64,000 nt of DNA from JAUIAI01 sp045106815 (GTDB lineage Bacteria > Pseudomonadota > Gammaproteobacteria > Burkholderiales > Burkholderiaceae_E), in assembly GCA_045106815.1 (NCBI GenBank), contig JBGCFG010000009.1, positions 124,001 through 188,000 of the forward strand, in the 5' to 3' direction. Made by a program: the position numbers and the translations under genes. Position 1 is the first letter of the stretch; each line of letters starts with the position of its first letter. Of the stretch, positions 7,730 to 16,717 are shown piece by piece. Below the pieces are notes generated by a model. The model did not search any database. It saw nothing but the letters and a program-made list of their open reading frames with translations, and was not told where the DNA came from.

Positions 7730-8731
7730 ATGCCTCCAGCCAGCAAATCCAGCTCTTTTGTTCCTGCCGCGCGCCGGCGGGCGACCCGGCTCGACCGTGG
7801 TCCACTTGTGGTGAGTGTCAGTGGCCTCACCCTGAGTGATGCTGACCGCTGGCGTCTTCGCCACCCAATGGTGGGAGGCGTGATTTTATTCGCCGCTAAC
7901 TTTCGCTCGCGCCGGCAGGTAGCGAGCTTATGTGAAGAAATCGGGGCCATCAGGTCACCTAGATTACTTATAACCGTTGACCATGAGGGCGGGCGTGTTC
8001 AGCGGTTCAGTAAGGGATTTACCAAAATTCCGGCGATGGGCACGCTTGGAACTCTCTGGCACAAAGATCCTATCGCCGCTTGCCGCCGGGCGACAGAATT
8101 TGGGCAAACGATTGGCAGCGAGCTAAGAGCCGTCGGCGTTGACCTGAGCTTCACACCGGTGCTCGATCTGGACTTTGGACAATCAGCCGTTATTGGTGCG
8201 CGCGCATTTGATCAAGATCCACAAGTCGTCACGATGCTTGCGAGGAGTCTGAATCATGGTTTGTTGCTAGCCGGCATGGGTAATTGCGGTAAGCATTTTC
8301 CAGGACACGGATTTGCCAGTGCCGACTCGCATGTCGAGGTACCAGTTGACAAACGAACGCGTGCGCAAATTCTGAAATTAGACGCGATCCCTTATGAAGG
8401 ACTCGGCGACACACTGATGTCAGTCATGCCGGCCCACGTCATTTATCCCCGGGTCGATAGCAAGCCCGCTGGCTTTTCGCGGATCTGGCTGAAAGATGTT
8501 TTGCGCAAGCAACTGGGTTTCAAAGGACTGATCTTTTCCGACGATCTGACGATGGAAGGGGCTGCTGTTGCGGGCAACATGGCTGCTAGAGCGAAGGCCG
8601 CCTTCAGCGCGGGCTGCGACATGGCACTGGTGTGTAAGTGCGATGACGCCGACGCCTTATTGCCACAGTTGCGCTGGCGGGCACCCAAAGGGTTTCATGA
8701 ACGGCTAGATCGGCTGTTCATTCGATCTTAA
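7730..8731 (+). CDS. nagZ: Beta-N-acetylhexosaminidase NagZ
   Basis: NagZ is a cytosolic glycoside hydrolase family 3 enzyme that removes GlcNAc from muropeptides during cell-wall recycling. The 333-residue protein has LLITVDHEGGRVQRF, the substrate-binding loop KHFPGHG (residues 188-194) with the nearby DSHVEVPVD, and the region of the catalytic Asp, FSDDLTMEGA. Length is normal for a single-domain NagZ, without signal peptide, consistent with the cytosol. uvrC starts 18 bases after the stop. The acpS-nagZ order is typical of Burkholderiales, though here it is interrupted by the spondin and two-component genes. Confidence 0.95.
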   Translation: MPPASKSSSFVPAARRRATRLDRGPLVVSVSGLTLSDADRWRLRHPMVGGVILFAANFRSRRQVASLCEEIGAIRSPRLLITVDHEGGRVQRFSKGFTKIPAMGTLGTLWHKDPIAACRRATEFGQTIGSELRAVGVDLSFTPVLDLDFGQSAVIGARAFDQDPQVVTMLARSLNHGLLLAGMGNCGKHFPGHGFASADSHVEVPVDKRTRAQILKLDAIPYEGLGDTLMSVMPAHVIYPRVDSKPAGFSRIWLKDVLRKQLGFKGLIFSDDLTMEGAAVAGNMAARAKAAFSAGCDMALVCKCDDADALLPQLRWRAPKGFHERLDRLFIRS

Positions 8732-8749
8732 GCGGTACGTTTTTTTGCC

Positions 8750-10735
8750 ATGGACGAAGAGGCGCTTAAGCACTTCCTGAGCCAACTCCCCAATCAACCG
8801 GGTGTTTACCGAATGATCGGTGTTGACGACGCGCTTTTGTACGTTGGCAAGGCTCGCGACCTGCGCAAGCGCGTCTCGTCATACTTTCAGAAAAATCTAT
8901 CCAGCCCCCGAATTGCCATGATGGTGGGGCAGGTCGAGCGGATTGAAACCACGGTCACCGCATCAGAAGCCGAAGCGCTGATCCTTGAAAACAATCTCAT
9001 CAAGTCTGGCAACCCGCGCTACAACATATTGTTTCGGGATGATAAGTCGTACCCGTTCCTGAAAATTACGGGACAGGACTACCCGCGTCTTGCTTACTAC
9101 CGTGGCAGCACCGATCGCAAGCATACTTACTTCGGGCCATTCCCCAATGCCTGGGCGGTAAAAAACACGATCCGCACGTTACAGAAAGTCTTCCGGCTTC
9201 GTACGTGTGAAGACACCGTTTACGCTAATCGGACACGGCCTTGTCTGCTTCATCAGATTGATCGCTGCACTGCGCCGTGCGTTGGGTTCATAAGCGAGCA
9301 GGCCTACAGTGAAGATGTGGACAGTGCAAAGCGCTTTTTGAAAGGGGATCATCAAGAGGTTTTGGGCAATCTCGAGACGCGGATGCTGCGAGCATCTGAA
9401 GCGCTTGAATTCGAGCAGGCCGCCGTGTTTCGCAATCGCATGACCGCACTGTCAAAAGTGCTTCATCAACAAAGCATGGAGACTGGCGCTGATGTTGATG
9501 CTGACATCATCGCGGTGGTAGTGGGTGGCGGTCGCGTGTGCGTCAATCTCGCGATGGTCCGAGGGGGCAGACACCTCGGTGACCGCGCGTTTTTCCCCGC
9601 CCATGTCGCCACGGCAGCGATTCCAGCTGAAGAGGGTTCTGGCGAGGAAGCCTCAAAGCTTGTCGCCACTGATCCTTCTGCCCAGACTGAACAAAATCTC
9701 TCTGAGCAGGCCAACCCACCTGAAGACAACTCCCAGGCAGAGGCCATTACAAATGCGATTGCGGCTGAAGCGAAGCGCCTGCGCGAAGAGGTTTTGCACG
9801 CATTCGCGGTGCAGCACTATGCCGAGCGGGATGTGCCGGGTGTGATCGTCGCGAACGTTGCGCTCGGCGATAGCGTGATCGAATCATTTCTGGCCGAGCG
9901 GGCGGGCCGTCAGATTGTGTGGGTCAGGCATCCACGTGAGCAAAGACGTCGATGGCTTGAGTTGGCCGAACAAAATGCCCGCATTGCGCTCGGCCGTCAT
10001 TTGAGCGAAGCGGGCTCTCAGCAGGCGCGTACCGAAGCGCTGGCCCAGTCTCTTGGTCTGGAAACAGATATCGACTTGGATGGATTGCGAATCGAGTGCT
10101 TCGATATCAGCCATACCGCTGGCGAGGCGACCCAGGCGTCATGCGTCGTCTACCAGCACCATACGATGCAACGGAGCGAGTATCGCCGATTCAATATCCG
10201 GGGAATCACCGGTGGCGATGACTACGCCGCTATGCGTCAGGTCTTGGAGCGCCGCTACGGCCCGGCGTCAAAAGGGGGCGACGGACCGGTTGTGCCGGAC
10301 GTGGTTCTGGTAGATGGCGGCAAGGGACAACTGTCGATGGCGGTCGAGGTTTTCGCCGAATTGGGATTGCCCAGTGACAATCTGGTTGGCGTTGCAAAAG
10401 GGGCAGGGCGAAAGGTCGGCCTTGAGACGCTGGTATTTCCTGACGGACGCCCGCCGATGGCGCTCGGCCGGGAGTCCTCAGCGTTGATGCTGGTTGCTGA
10501 AATTCGCGATGAAGCCCATCGATTTGCGATAACCGGGATGCGCGCGCGCCGCGCGAAAACCCGCCAGCGCTCGAGCCTCGAAGAAATCGAGGGCATCGGT
10601 GCCAAGCGTCGTCAGCGACTGCTCACGCGCTTTGGAGGGCTCCGTGGCATCATGGCGGCCAGTATCGAAGATCTAGCCTCTGTTGAAGGCATCTCCCGAC
10701 AGCTAGCTGAAACCATTTATCGCCGTCTGCACTGA
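8750..10735 (+). CDS. uvrC: Excinuclease ABC subunit C (UvrC)
   Basis: UvrC makes the two incisions in nucleotide excision repair after UvrA and UvrB have located damage. The 661-residue protein has the N-terminal GIY-YIG nuclease (PGVYRMIG, then LLYVGKARDLRKRVSSYF), a Cys-containing loop (RPCLLHQIDRCTAPCVG), the UVR motif EFEQAAVFRNRM that contacts UvrB, the RNase H-like second nuclease (IECFDISHTAGE, VLVDGGKGQL), and C-terminal helix-hairpin-helix motifs. Between about residues 285 and 345 there is an acidic Glu/Ala/Ser-rich insertion, seen in some betaproteobacterial UvrC proteins. pgsA follows after three bases. Confidence 0.97.
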   Translation: MDEEALKHFLSQLPNQPGVYRMIGVDDALLYVGKARDLRKRVSSYFQKNLSSPRIAMMVGQVERIETTVTASEAEALILENNLIKSGNPRYNILFRDDKSYPFLKITGQDYPRLAYYRGSTDRKHTYFGPFPNAWAVKNTIRTLQKVFRLRTCEDTVYANRTRPCLLHQIDRCTAPCVGFISEQAYSEDVDSAKRFLKGDHQEVLGNLETRMLRASEALEFEQAAVFRNRMTALSKVLHQQSMETGADVDADIIAVVVGGGRVCVNLAMVRGGRHLGDRAFFPAHVATAAIPAEEGSGEEASKLVATDPSAQTEQNLSEQANPPEDNSQAEAITNAIAAEAKRLREEVLHAFAVQHYAERDVPGVIVANVALGDSVIESFLAERAGRQIVWVRHPREQRRRWLELAEQNARIALGRHLSEAGSQQARTEALAQSLGLETDIDLDGLRIECFDISHTAGEATQASCVVYQHHTMQRSEYRRFNIRGITGGDDYAAMRQVLERRYGPASKGGDGPVVPDVVLVDGGKGQLSMAVEVFAELGLPSDNLVGVAKGAGRKVGLETLVFPDGRPPMALGRESSALMLVAEIRDEAHRFAITGMRARRAKTRQRSSLEEIEGIGAKRRQRLLTRFGGLRGIMAASIEDLASVEGISRQLAETIYRRLH

Positions 10736-10738
10736 TCC

Positions 10739-11338
10739 ATGAAACCCTCTCCAGAACCTGCCACGCTTACTCCTTCGTCAGGCGTTAATCTGCCCAACCT
10801 GCTGACCTGGGGCCGAGTGGTGGCGATTCCGTTGTTGGTTGCGGTTTTCTATTTACCGGTTAGCCCGGTGACCCAGAACTGGCTGGCCACTGGCATCTTC
10901 CTGCTGGCGGCTGTTACTGACTGGCTAGACGGCTACCTCGCCAGACGCCTCGGGCAGATGACGGCTTTTGGTGCGTTCCTGGACCCGGTGGCCGACAAAC
11001 TACTTGTGTGCGCCGCCCTTGTTGTGCTGGTGAGTCTTGGGCGTGTAGAAGCATTGGTTGCGCTGGTCATCATTGGGCGTGAAATCACGGTCTCGGCCCT
11101 GAGGGAATGGATGGCAAAAATCGGTCAGTCAGCGAGCGTGGCGGTGCAGGGCATTGGTAAGTTAAAGACGGCCGTTCAGATGACCGCCATCCCGCTACTG
11201 CTCCTGGATGAGCCCGTGCTCGGCGTGCCAATCAGGCCAGTTGGGCAAGTATTAATTGTTCTGGCAGCCGTTTTAACAGTCTGGTCGATGTTTTATTATC
11301 TAAGGAAAGCGTGGCCTCACTTGCGCGACTCTGGATGA
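10739..11338 (+). CDS. pgsA: CDP-diacylglycerol--glycerol-3-phosphate 3-phosphatidyltransferase
   Basis: PgsA makes phosphatidylglycerol phosphate from CDP-diacylglycerol and glycerol 3-phosphate, the committed step to phosphatidylglycerol and cardiolipin. The 199-residue membrane protein carries the CDP-alcohol phosphotransferase motif in TDWLDGYLARRLGQM and FGAFLDPVADKL (D-G-A-R...G...D...D), flanked by several hydrophobic helices. It begins three bases after uvrC and its 3' end contains the promoter for the downstream tRNA-Gly. The order uvrC-pgsA-tRNA is widely conserved in proteobacteria. Confidence 0.96.
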   Translation: MKPSPEPATLTPSSGVNLPNLLTWGRVVAIPLLVAVFYLPVSPVTQNWLATGIFLLAAVTDWLDGYLARRLGQMTAFGAFLDPVADKLLVCAALVVLVSLGRVEALVALVIIGREITVSALREWMAKIGQSASVAVQGIGKLKTAVQMTAIPLLLLDEPVLGVPIRPVGQVLIVLAAVLTVWSMFYYLRKAWPHLRDSG

Positions 11339-11348
11339 ACGCTATAAT
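11321..11348 (+). promoter_or_regulatory. Sigma-70 type promoter for the tRNA genes
   Basis: TTGCGC (-35) and a consensus TATAAT (-10) are separated by 16 bases. The site overlaps the last codons of pgsA and lies about 100 bases upstream of tRNA-Gly. The perfect -10 box makes it a good candidate for strong tRNA transcription. Confidence 0.65.
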
Positions 11349-11453
11349 CGTCGTCTTGCTCAAACAAAGCACGGCACCTGTTGTTGGGCGCTTGGCCTGA
11401 GTGAGCAAAGAAAGTTTAAGAAATGAAGTAGTAGGTAGCGCTGGAAGGTCGGC

Positions 11454-11529
11454 GCGGGGATAGCTCAGTTGGTAGAGCGCAACCTTGCCAAGGTTGAGGT
11501 CGCGAGTTCGAGACTCGTTCCCCGCTCCA
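11454..11529 (+). tRNA. glyW: tRNA-Gly (anticodon GCC)
   Basis: A complete 76-nt cloverleaf. The acceptor stem GCGGGGA pairs with TCCCCGC, the D arm contains TAGCTCAGTTGGTAGAGC, the anticodon stem CAACC/GGTTG holds the loop TTGCCAA with GCC at 11487-11489, the T arm has GTTCGAGAC, and the CCA end is encoded. It corresponds in position to E. coli glyW after pgsA. Confidence 0.97.
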
Positions 11530-11663
11530 TTCACCTTACCGACAGGCTCTGGCCGGCGCCTACAACCTGGACTGGGTGCGCTAGTAGATGGCCTTGGGGC
11601 CCAAAAATCCTACTCGGCCAAAAAAGGTCCAGCGAAGGGACACAAGAGGCACACGAGGCACAC

Positions 11664-11737
11664 GGCGGGGTGGCAGAGTGGTCATGCAGCGGACTGCAAC
11701 TCCGTGTACGCCGGTTCGATTCCGACCCCCGCCTCCA
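11664..11737 (+). tRNA. cysT: tRNA-Cys (anticodon GCA)
   Basis: A 74-nt tRNA with acceptor stem GGCGGGG/CCCCGCC, anticodon loop CTGCAAC (GCA) on a GCGGA/TCCGT stem, T-loop GGTTCGATTCC and encoded CCA. It lies 134 bases after tRNA-Gly, as cysT follows glyW in E. coli. Confidence 0.97.
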
Positions 11738-11857
11738 AATAAGCGCGACGACCAGCGCGGTTTTAATGCGTAAACCAATGCGTAAACCGCGCGAACTCTT
11801 CATCGATGCCTATCCGATAGCCCCTTTTTGCGTGCATGGTTACGAATCTTGTCGCAC

Positions 11858-12625
11858 ATGACTCGTCCAAGCAAGTCAGCTCACGTTCCCGATAGCGCCC
11901 CGCGATTTGCGAGCGCTGTGCTCGTGGGCGCGAACGGAGGAATTGGACGCGCCTTGGCTGCGCGGCTGATTGATCATAATTTCTGTGGGCACTTGTTCGC
12001 TTTATCGCGGCAGCCAGATGACTCCCAACACCATCGGGTTTCCGCTCTGAGTGCAGACTACGATGCCCCTGAGTCGCTTGAACAAGCAGCGGCCACAATT
12101 AGAGCAAGCGGACACACGCCTGAGCTTGTTTTGATTGCCACTGGCGTACTACACGGCGCCTCATTCAAGCCAGAAAAGAGTCTGCGCCAACTGCAGCCTG
12201 CGGCCGCAGAACGCGTGTTTTACCTCAACACGATCGGCCCGATGCTTGCGGTTAAGGCTTTGTTGCCACTGGTGCCCCGGCGACAGCACGCGGTCGTGGC
12301 GGCTCTGTCAGCCCGAGTGGGCAGCATTTCTGACAATCGACTGGGCGGATGGTACGCCTACAGAGCCAGCAAATCCGCACTCAACATGATGCTTAAGTCA
12401 GCCGCGATTGAGGCAGCTCGTCAGGATCCAACCCTCACTTGTATTGGTCTTCATCCTGGCACAGTTGATACGGCACTTTCTGACCCATTCCAGGCGAATG
12501 TCGCGCCAGGCAAGCTTTTTTCGCCGGCCCAGTGTGCCGGCTACCTTTGCCAGGTTGTTGCCGAGGTCGAGCCCTGCCGGACCGGTCAGGTCATCGCATG
12601 GGACGGCTCGAGCGTTGAACCATGA
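11858..12625 (+). CDS. Short-chain dehydrogenase/reductase
   Basis: A 255-residue SDR-family protein, probably an NAD(P)-dependent oxidoreductase of unknown substrate. The cofactor motif near the N-terminus is VLVGANGGIGRALAARL (the GxxxGxG pattern), the catalytic Ser lies in AALSARVGSI, and YAYRASKSALNMM holds the Tyr-x-x-x-Lys pair. The region ALNMMLKSAAIEAARQD and LHPGTVDTALSDPF resemble the C-factor/CsgA-like SDR subgroup. ATG 11858 is chosen over an upstream TTG because the family fold starts shortly after it. The gene lies between tRNA-Cys and tRNA-Leu, which are adjacent in E. coli. Confidence 0.85.
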   Translation: MTRPSKSAHVPDSAPRFASAVLVGANGGIGRALAARLIDHNFCGHLFALSRQPDDSQHHRVSALSADYDAPESLEQAAATIRASGHTPELVLIATGVLHGASFKPEKSLRQLQPAAAERVFYLNTIGPMLAVKALLPLVPRRQHAVVAALSARVGSISDNRLGGWYAYRASKSALNMMLKSAAIEAARQDPTLTCIGLHPGTVDTALSDPFQANVAPGKLFSPAQCAGYLCQVVAEVEPCRTGQVIAWDGSSVEP

Positions 12626-12665
12626 TCCGGTTGATGTCAGTTAGCAGGTAGACTTACCAGTCTTG

Positions 12666-12752
12666 GCGGACATGGCGGAATCGGTAGACGCAACGGACTT
12701 AAAATCCGTTTCCCGTAAGGGAGTGGGGGTTCAAGTCCCCCTGTCCGTACCA
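12666..12752 (+). tRNA. leuZ: tRNA-Leu (anticodon UAA)
   Basis: An 87-nt class II tRNA with a long variable arm (TTCCCGTAAGGGA). The acceptor stem GCGGACA pairs with TGTCCGT (one G-T pair), the anticodon loop CTTAAAA gives TAA, the T arm has GGTTCAAGTCC and CCA is encoded. It matches the position of leuZ in the conserved Gly-Cys-Leu cluster. Confidence 0.97.
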
Positions 12753-12910
12753 TCTGGCCCCTCCGAGGTTCGCTGGTTGATCCGCAAAAAGGCTGATCGC
12801 CAGCAGGTCTATCCGAACGGCCCGCATGGTTGCGCTAACATCCCGGCATCGGTCCGCAGGGCCGGCACACTAACGCGGGGGCACTCTGGCCCCTTAAGGA
12901 GAAGACTGAC

Positions 12911-13879
12911 ATGAAAAAAACCTTGATTCTGGGCGCGCTATCGGCGGCTCTTATCAGCGCTGCGCCGATTGCGAGCGCTGCACAGCAATTCATTTCGATC
13001 GGAACAGGCGGTGTCACAGGGGTTTACTACCCGACTGGTGGCGCCATCTGCCGTCTGGTTAACAAAGACCGCAAAAAGCATGGCATTCGCTGCTCAGCTG
13101 AATCAACCGGCGGCTCGATCTACAACATCAATACGGTCAAGGCCGGAGAGCTTGAGTTTGGCGTTGCCCAATCAGACTGGCAGCACCATGCCTACAACGG
13201 CTCGTCCAAGTTCAAGGACGCCGGTAAGTTTGAGAAGCTACGCGCGGTTTTTTCAGTTCATCCGGAACCATTTACGCTGCTTGCACGAGCTGGCACCGGC
13301 ATCAAGACCTTCGAAGATCTGAAGGGCAAGAAAGTCAACGTGGGTAACCCCGGCTCAGGTCAGCGTGCGACCATGGAAGTCGTCATGAACGCGTTTGGCA
13401 TGAAGATGAGCGACTTTGCCCTCGCCGCCGAACTGAAGGGCTCTGAAATGGCTCAGGCCATTTGCGACGGCAAGATTGACGCCATGATTTACACGGTGGG
13501 TCACCCGGCTGCAGCCATTACTGAAGCCACCACGACCTGCGAGATCAACCTGGTTGACGTCAAGGGTGCGCCCGTCGAAAAGCTGATTGCGGACAACCCT
13601 TACTACCGGACTGCGGGTATTCCCGGTGGTATGTACAAGGGTACTGACGCTGACATCACCACCTTCGGTGTGGGTGCTACGTTTGTGTCATCTTCAGATG
13701 TCTCGGAAGAAGTGGTCTACACAGTCGTTAAGGCCGTGTTCGATAACTTTAACGATTTCAAGAAACTGCACCCGGCTTTTGCGAACCTGAAAGAAGCCGA
13801 AATGATCTCCGACGGTTTGTCCGCGCCGGTCCATGATGGTGCGGCCAAGTACTACAAAGAGCGCGGCTGGTTGAAGTAA
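12911..13879 (+). CDS. TAXI-family TRAP transporter solute-binding protein
   Basis: A 322-residue periplasmic binding protein with a Sec signal (MKKTLILGALSAALISAAPIASA). The mature protein has TAXI-family features: ISIGTGGVTGVYYPTGGAICR, SAESTGGSIYN, the FGVAQSDWQHHA region, SVHPEPFTLLAR, and GKKVNVGNPGSGQRATMEVV. It would capture a small carboxylate (glutamate, oxoglutarate or similar are typical ligands) and hand it to the fused TRAP permease encoded next. A good ribosome site (AAGGAG) precedes the ATG. A strong terminator lies between this gene and the permease, so the binding protein is probably made in excess. It is homologous along its length to the second TAXI protein at 29453-30442. 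Confidence 0.93.
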   Translation: MKKTLILGALSAALISAAPIASAAQQFISIGTGGVTGVYYPTGGAICRLVNKDRKKHGIRCSAESTGGSIYNINTVKAGELEFGVAQSDWQHHAYNGSSKFKDAGKFEKLRAVFSVHPEPFTLLARAGTGIKTFEDLKGKKVNVGNPGSGQRATMEVVMNAFGMKMSDFALAAELKGSEMAQAICDGKIDAMIYTVGHPAAAITEATTTCEINLVDVKGAPVEKLIADNPYYRTAGIPGGMYKGTDADITTFGVGATFVSSSDVSEEVVYTVVKAVFDNFNDFKKLHPAFANLKEAEMISDGLSAPVHDGAAKYYKERGWLK

Positions 13880-13901
13880 TTCTCCCGGTCAGACTAATAA
13901 G

Positions 13902-13930
13902 CGGCTGCCTCAGGGCAGCCGTTTTTTTTT
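13902..13930 (+). terminator. Intrinsic terminator between TAXI binding protein and permease
   Basis: A perfect eight-base-pair stem CGGCTGCC/GGCAGCCG with loop TCAG is followed by nine T residues. It starts 22 bases after the binding-protein stop. Partial read-through would give less permease than binding protein. Confidence 0.92.
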
Positions 13931-14068
13931 GGGTCTGGTCCCGAGCCGCGACGCGCCGCTTTGCGCTTTATCTTTTTTAGTTCATATTCCAATCTGGACA
14001 AGCATGGCACCGGCCTGGCCCAATTGGGCAACCTAAGGCCCGGGTTAAGAACAAGATGGAGAGGAAGC

Positions 14069-16696
14069 ATGGCTCAGACGATAGAAGCCGATAAGCTGGA
14101 CGACTTTGTTGCCGAGATCGATTCCGGCGCACGAAAACCGGCTGGTGTCATCGGGCTTTTTGTTGCCGGGCTGGCATTCGTGTGGTCTGCATTCCAGTTG
14201 TTCATCGCCTCAAGCGTACCGTTCTGGCTCACTGAAAATTACGGTATCAACCTGGTGTTCAACAACCAGGAAGCGCGCCAGGTTCACCTGGCCTTTGGTA
14301 TCGCGCTTGCTTGTTTTGCCTATCCGCTGTTCAAGAGCAGTGCCCGAGACCGCATTCCGACTTACGACTGGGTGCTGGCTATTCTGGGTGTTGCCAGCTG
14401 CTTATACCTGTTGATCTTTAAAGACGATATCGCCAACCGCGCGGGCTTACCGGTCATTGCTGACCTGGTGATTTCCTCAATCGGCATGTTGTCGTTGGCG
14501 CTGGCCGTCTATCGCTCCCTGGGGCTGCCCATGCTGGTGGTTGCCGGCGTGTTCGTGTTGTATGTGTTCGCTGGTCATTTGTCGTTCATGCCTGAAGTTG
14601 TTCAATGGAAGGGCGCTTCATTTGGCAAGGCGATGTGGCACTTCTGGATGCAGACCGAAGGGGTGTTTGGGGTTGCGCTCGGTGTGTCAGCGACGATGAT
14701 CTTTCTGTTCGTGCTGTTTGGTTCGCTGCTCGAACGCGCCGGGGCCGGCAACTACTTTATTCAGTTAGCGTTAGCGTTGTTGGGTCACCTCAGAGGTGGG
14801 CCAGCGAAAGCCGCGGTTGTCGCCTCAGGCCTAAGCGGACTGTATTCGGGCTCATCGATCGCCAATGTCGTGACCACTGGCACCTTCACGATTCCGCTGA
14901 TGCGTAAGACCGGCTTCACGCCGGAAAAAGCCGGCGCTGTTGAGGTAGCCTCATCCACTAACGGCCAGTTAACCCCGCCAGTCATGGGTGCGGCAGCCTT
15001 CCTGATCGCTGAGTTCACAGGCATCAGCTACACAGAAATCATCCGCCACGCGCTATTGCCGGCGCTCGTGTCTTACATCGCCTTGTTTTACATTGTTCAC
15101 CTTGAGGCAATGAAGCTCGGCTTGAAAGGGATGGAACGTCCCCCGGCACGGCTGACGGCCATGCAAAAACTGCTTGGCGTGCTGACGGGCTTCATCGGCA
15201 TGGCGATCCTTGGCGGGCTTGTCTATTACGGTCTTGGGTGGGCTGCTGAGGCATTCCCTGATCGAACCGCACTCGCCGGCGCAGCCATTTTCCTGGTGGC
15301 TTACCTGGTGCTGATCACGATCGCAGCGCGGCGGCCTGATCTTGAAGTGGTTGATCCGAAAGCCTTTACGGTGCTGCCGCATGTTCGAGACGTCTTAGTC
15401 ACCGGACTGCATTATCTGCTGCCGATTGTCGTGCTGCTCTGGTCAATCCTGATTGAGCGATTGTCGCCTTCGTTGTCGGCTTTCTGGGCCTCCGTCGCGA
15501 TGATCTTTGTTGTCCTTACTCAAGATGTCTTCAAGAGCATCGTGCGTGGTCAGTTGGGCAAACTGGGCGCGGGCTTTGCGACCGGTATCGACAACTTCGT
15601 ACAGGGCATGATTGCCGGTGCGCGCAACATGATTCCCATTGCGGTAGCCACGGGTGTTGCCGGCATCATTATCGGTACGGTCTCGCTAACCGGTGCTCAC
15701 CAGGTCGTTGGCGAATTCGTTGAGATGCTGTCCGGTGGCAATTTGATGCTGATGCTGTTCCTGGTTGCGGTCATGAGCCTCATCCTCGGTATGGGTCTGC
15801 CCACAACCGCCAACTACATCGTGGTGTCTTCACTCATGGCACCGGTCATTGTGTCGGTTGGTGCGCAATCGGGTCTGGTCGTACCGCTGATTGCCGTGCA
15901 TATGTTCGTGTTCTATTTCGGCATCCTGGCGGACGATACGCCGCCGGTTGGCCTGGCGGCATTCGCGGCCGGCGCGATCTCGGGAGGCGACCCAATTAAG
16001 ACGGGTATCCAGGGCTTTACCTACGACATCCGAACCGCGTTGCTACCGTTCTTGTTTATCTTCAACACTGAGTTGTTGTTGATTGATGTTGGGCTGGCGA
16101 AGGCCATCTTTGTGTTCATCGTTGCGACGATTGCCATGTTGCTGTTTGCGGCGGCAACCCAGGGCTTCTTCCTGACCCGGAACCGGATATGGGAGACCCT
16201 GGCACTCCTGTTAGTTGCGTTCACGCTGTTCCGCCCAGGCTACTGGCTCGACCGCGTTGAGGCGCCTTACCAACCGGTTCCCGGGGCGATGGCAGCCGAG
16301 GAGGCAACCAAGGTGGCCCCGGACGGCACGATGCGCATGATTTTGCGCGGCCCGGACTTTGACAATCCAGACGAGATTGCGCAGACCACAATCGTCGTTC
16401 CCCTTGGGGAAGCTGGCGATGGTCAGGCAAGGCTGGAGAAGGGCGGGCTCATGTTCCGGCTGGGTGAAGATTCGCCAGAGGGCACGACCATTTTGGATGA
16501 ACCACTGGCGGGCACCAACTTCTTCACCAAGTTGCAGATGTTCGATTTCTTTGGTGACGAGCCGGTTGTGATTCAGACGGTCGAATTGCCGACTGAGCGT
16601 ATGACCAAAGAGATTTTCTACATCCCGGCGGTCTTGTTGCTCGCGTTGATTGTCTTCCTGCAACGGGGGCGGGCTGCCAAGCTGGCAAGCAGCTAG
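14069..16696 (+). CDS. Fused TRAP transporter permease (4TM plus 12TM)
   Basis: An 875-residue inner-membrane protein joining the small (DctQ-like, N-terminal) and large (DctM-like) TRAP subunits, the form that pairs with TAXI binding proteins. It imports substrate using an ion gradient. Characteristic segments are GLYSGSSIANVVTTGTF, STNGQLTPPVMGAAAFLIAE, LGMGLPTTANYIVVSSLM and ILADDTPPVGLAAFAAGAIS. The last ~150 residues form a soluble beta-rich region with a final membrane helix, like the DUF3394 extension in this subfamily. ATG 14069 is chosen because a GAGAGGAAG ribosome site precedes it. A 12-bp palindrome (14018-14029) lies in the leader. Confidence 0.94.
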   Translation: MAQTIEADKLDDFVAEIDSGARKPAGVIGLFVAGLAFVWSAFQLFIASSVPFWLTENYGINLVFNNQEARQVHLAFGIALACFAYPLFKSSARDRIPTYDWVLAILGVASCLYLLIFKDDIANRAGLPVIADLVISSIGMLSLALAVYRSLGLPMLVVAGVFVLYVFAGHLSFMPEVVQWKGASFGKAMWHFWMQTEGVFGVALGVSATMIFLFVLFGSLLERAGAGNYFIQLALALLGHLRGGPAKAAVVASGLSGLYSGSSIANVVTTGTFTIPLMRKTGFTPEKAGAVEVASSTNGQLTPPVMGAAAFLIAEFTGISYTEIIRHALLPALVSYIALFYIVHLEAMKLGLKGMERPPARLTAMQKLLGVLTGFIGMAILGGLVYYGLGWAAEAFPDRTALAGAAIFLVAYLVLITIAARRPDLEVVDPKAFTVLPHVRDVLVTGLHYLLPIVVLLWSILIERLSPSLSAFWASVAMIFVVLTQDVFKSIVRGQLGKLGAGFATGIDNFVQGMIAGARNMIPIAVATGVAGIIIGTVSLTGAHQVVGEFVEMLSGGNLMLMLFLVAVMSLILGMGLPTTANYIVVSSLMAPVIVSVGAQSGLVVPLIAVHMFVFYFGILADDTPPVGLAAFAAGAISGGDPIKTGIQGFTYDIRTALLPFLFIFNTELLLIDVGLAKAIFVFIVATIAMLLFAAATQGFFLTRNRIWETLALLLVAFTLFRPGYWLDRVEAPYQPVPGAMAAEEATKVAPDGTMRMILRGPDFDNPDEIAQTTIVVPLGEAGDGQARLEKGGLMFRLGEDSPEGTTILDEPLAGTNFFTKLQMFDFFGDEPVVIQTVELPTERMTKEIFYIPAVLLLALIVFLQRGRAAKLASS

Positions 16697-16717
16697 ATAC
16701 GGGGCAGCGGCGCGACA

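Noticed and set aside
14018..14029. Perfect 12-bp palindrome GCCCAATTGGGC in the TRAP permease leader
   Set aside because: Noted in the permease entry; a single short palindrome without a partner or T tract is too weak to call an operator or riboswitch.
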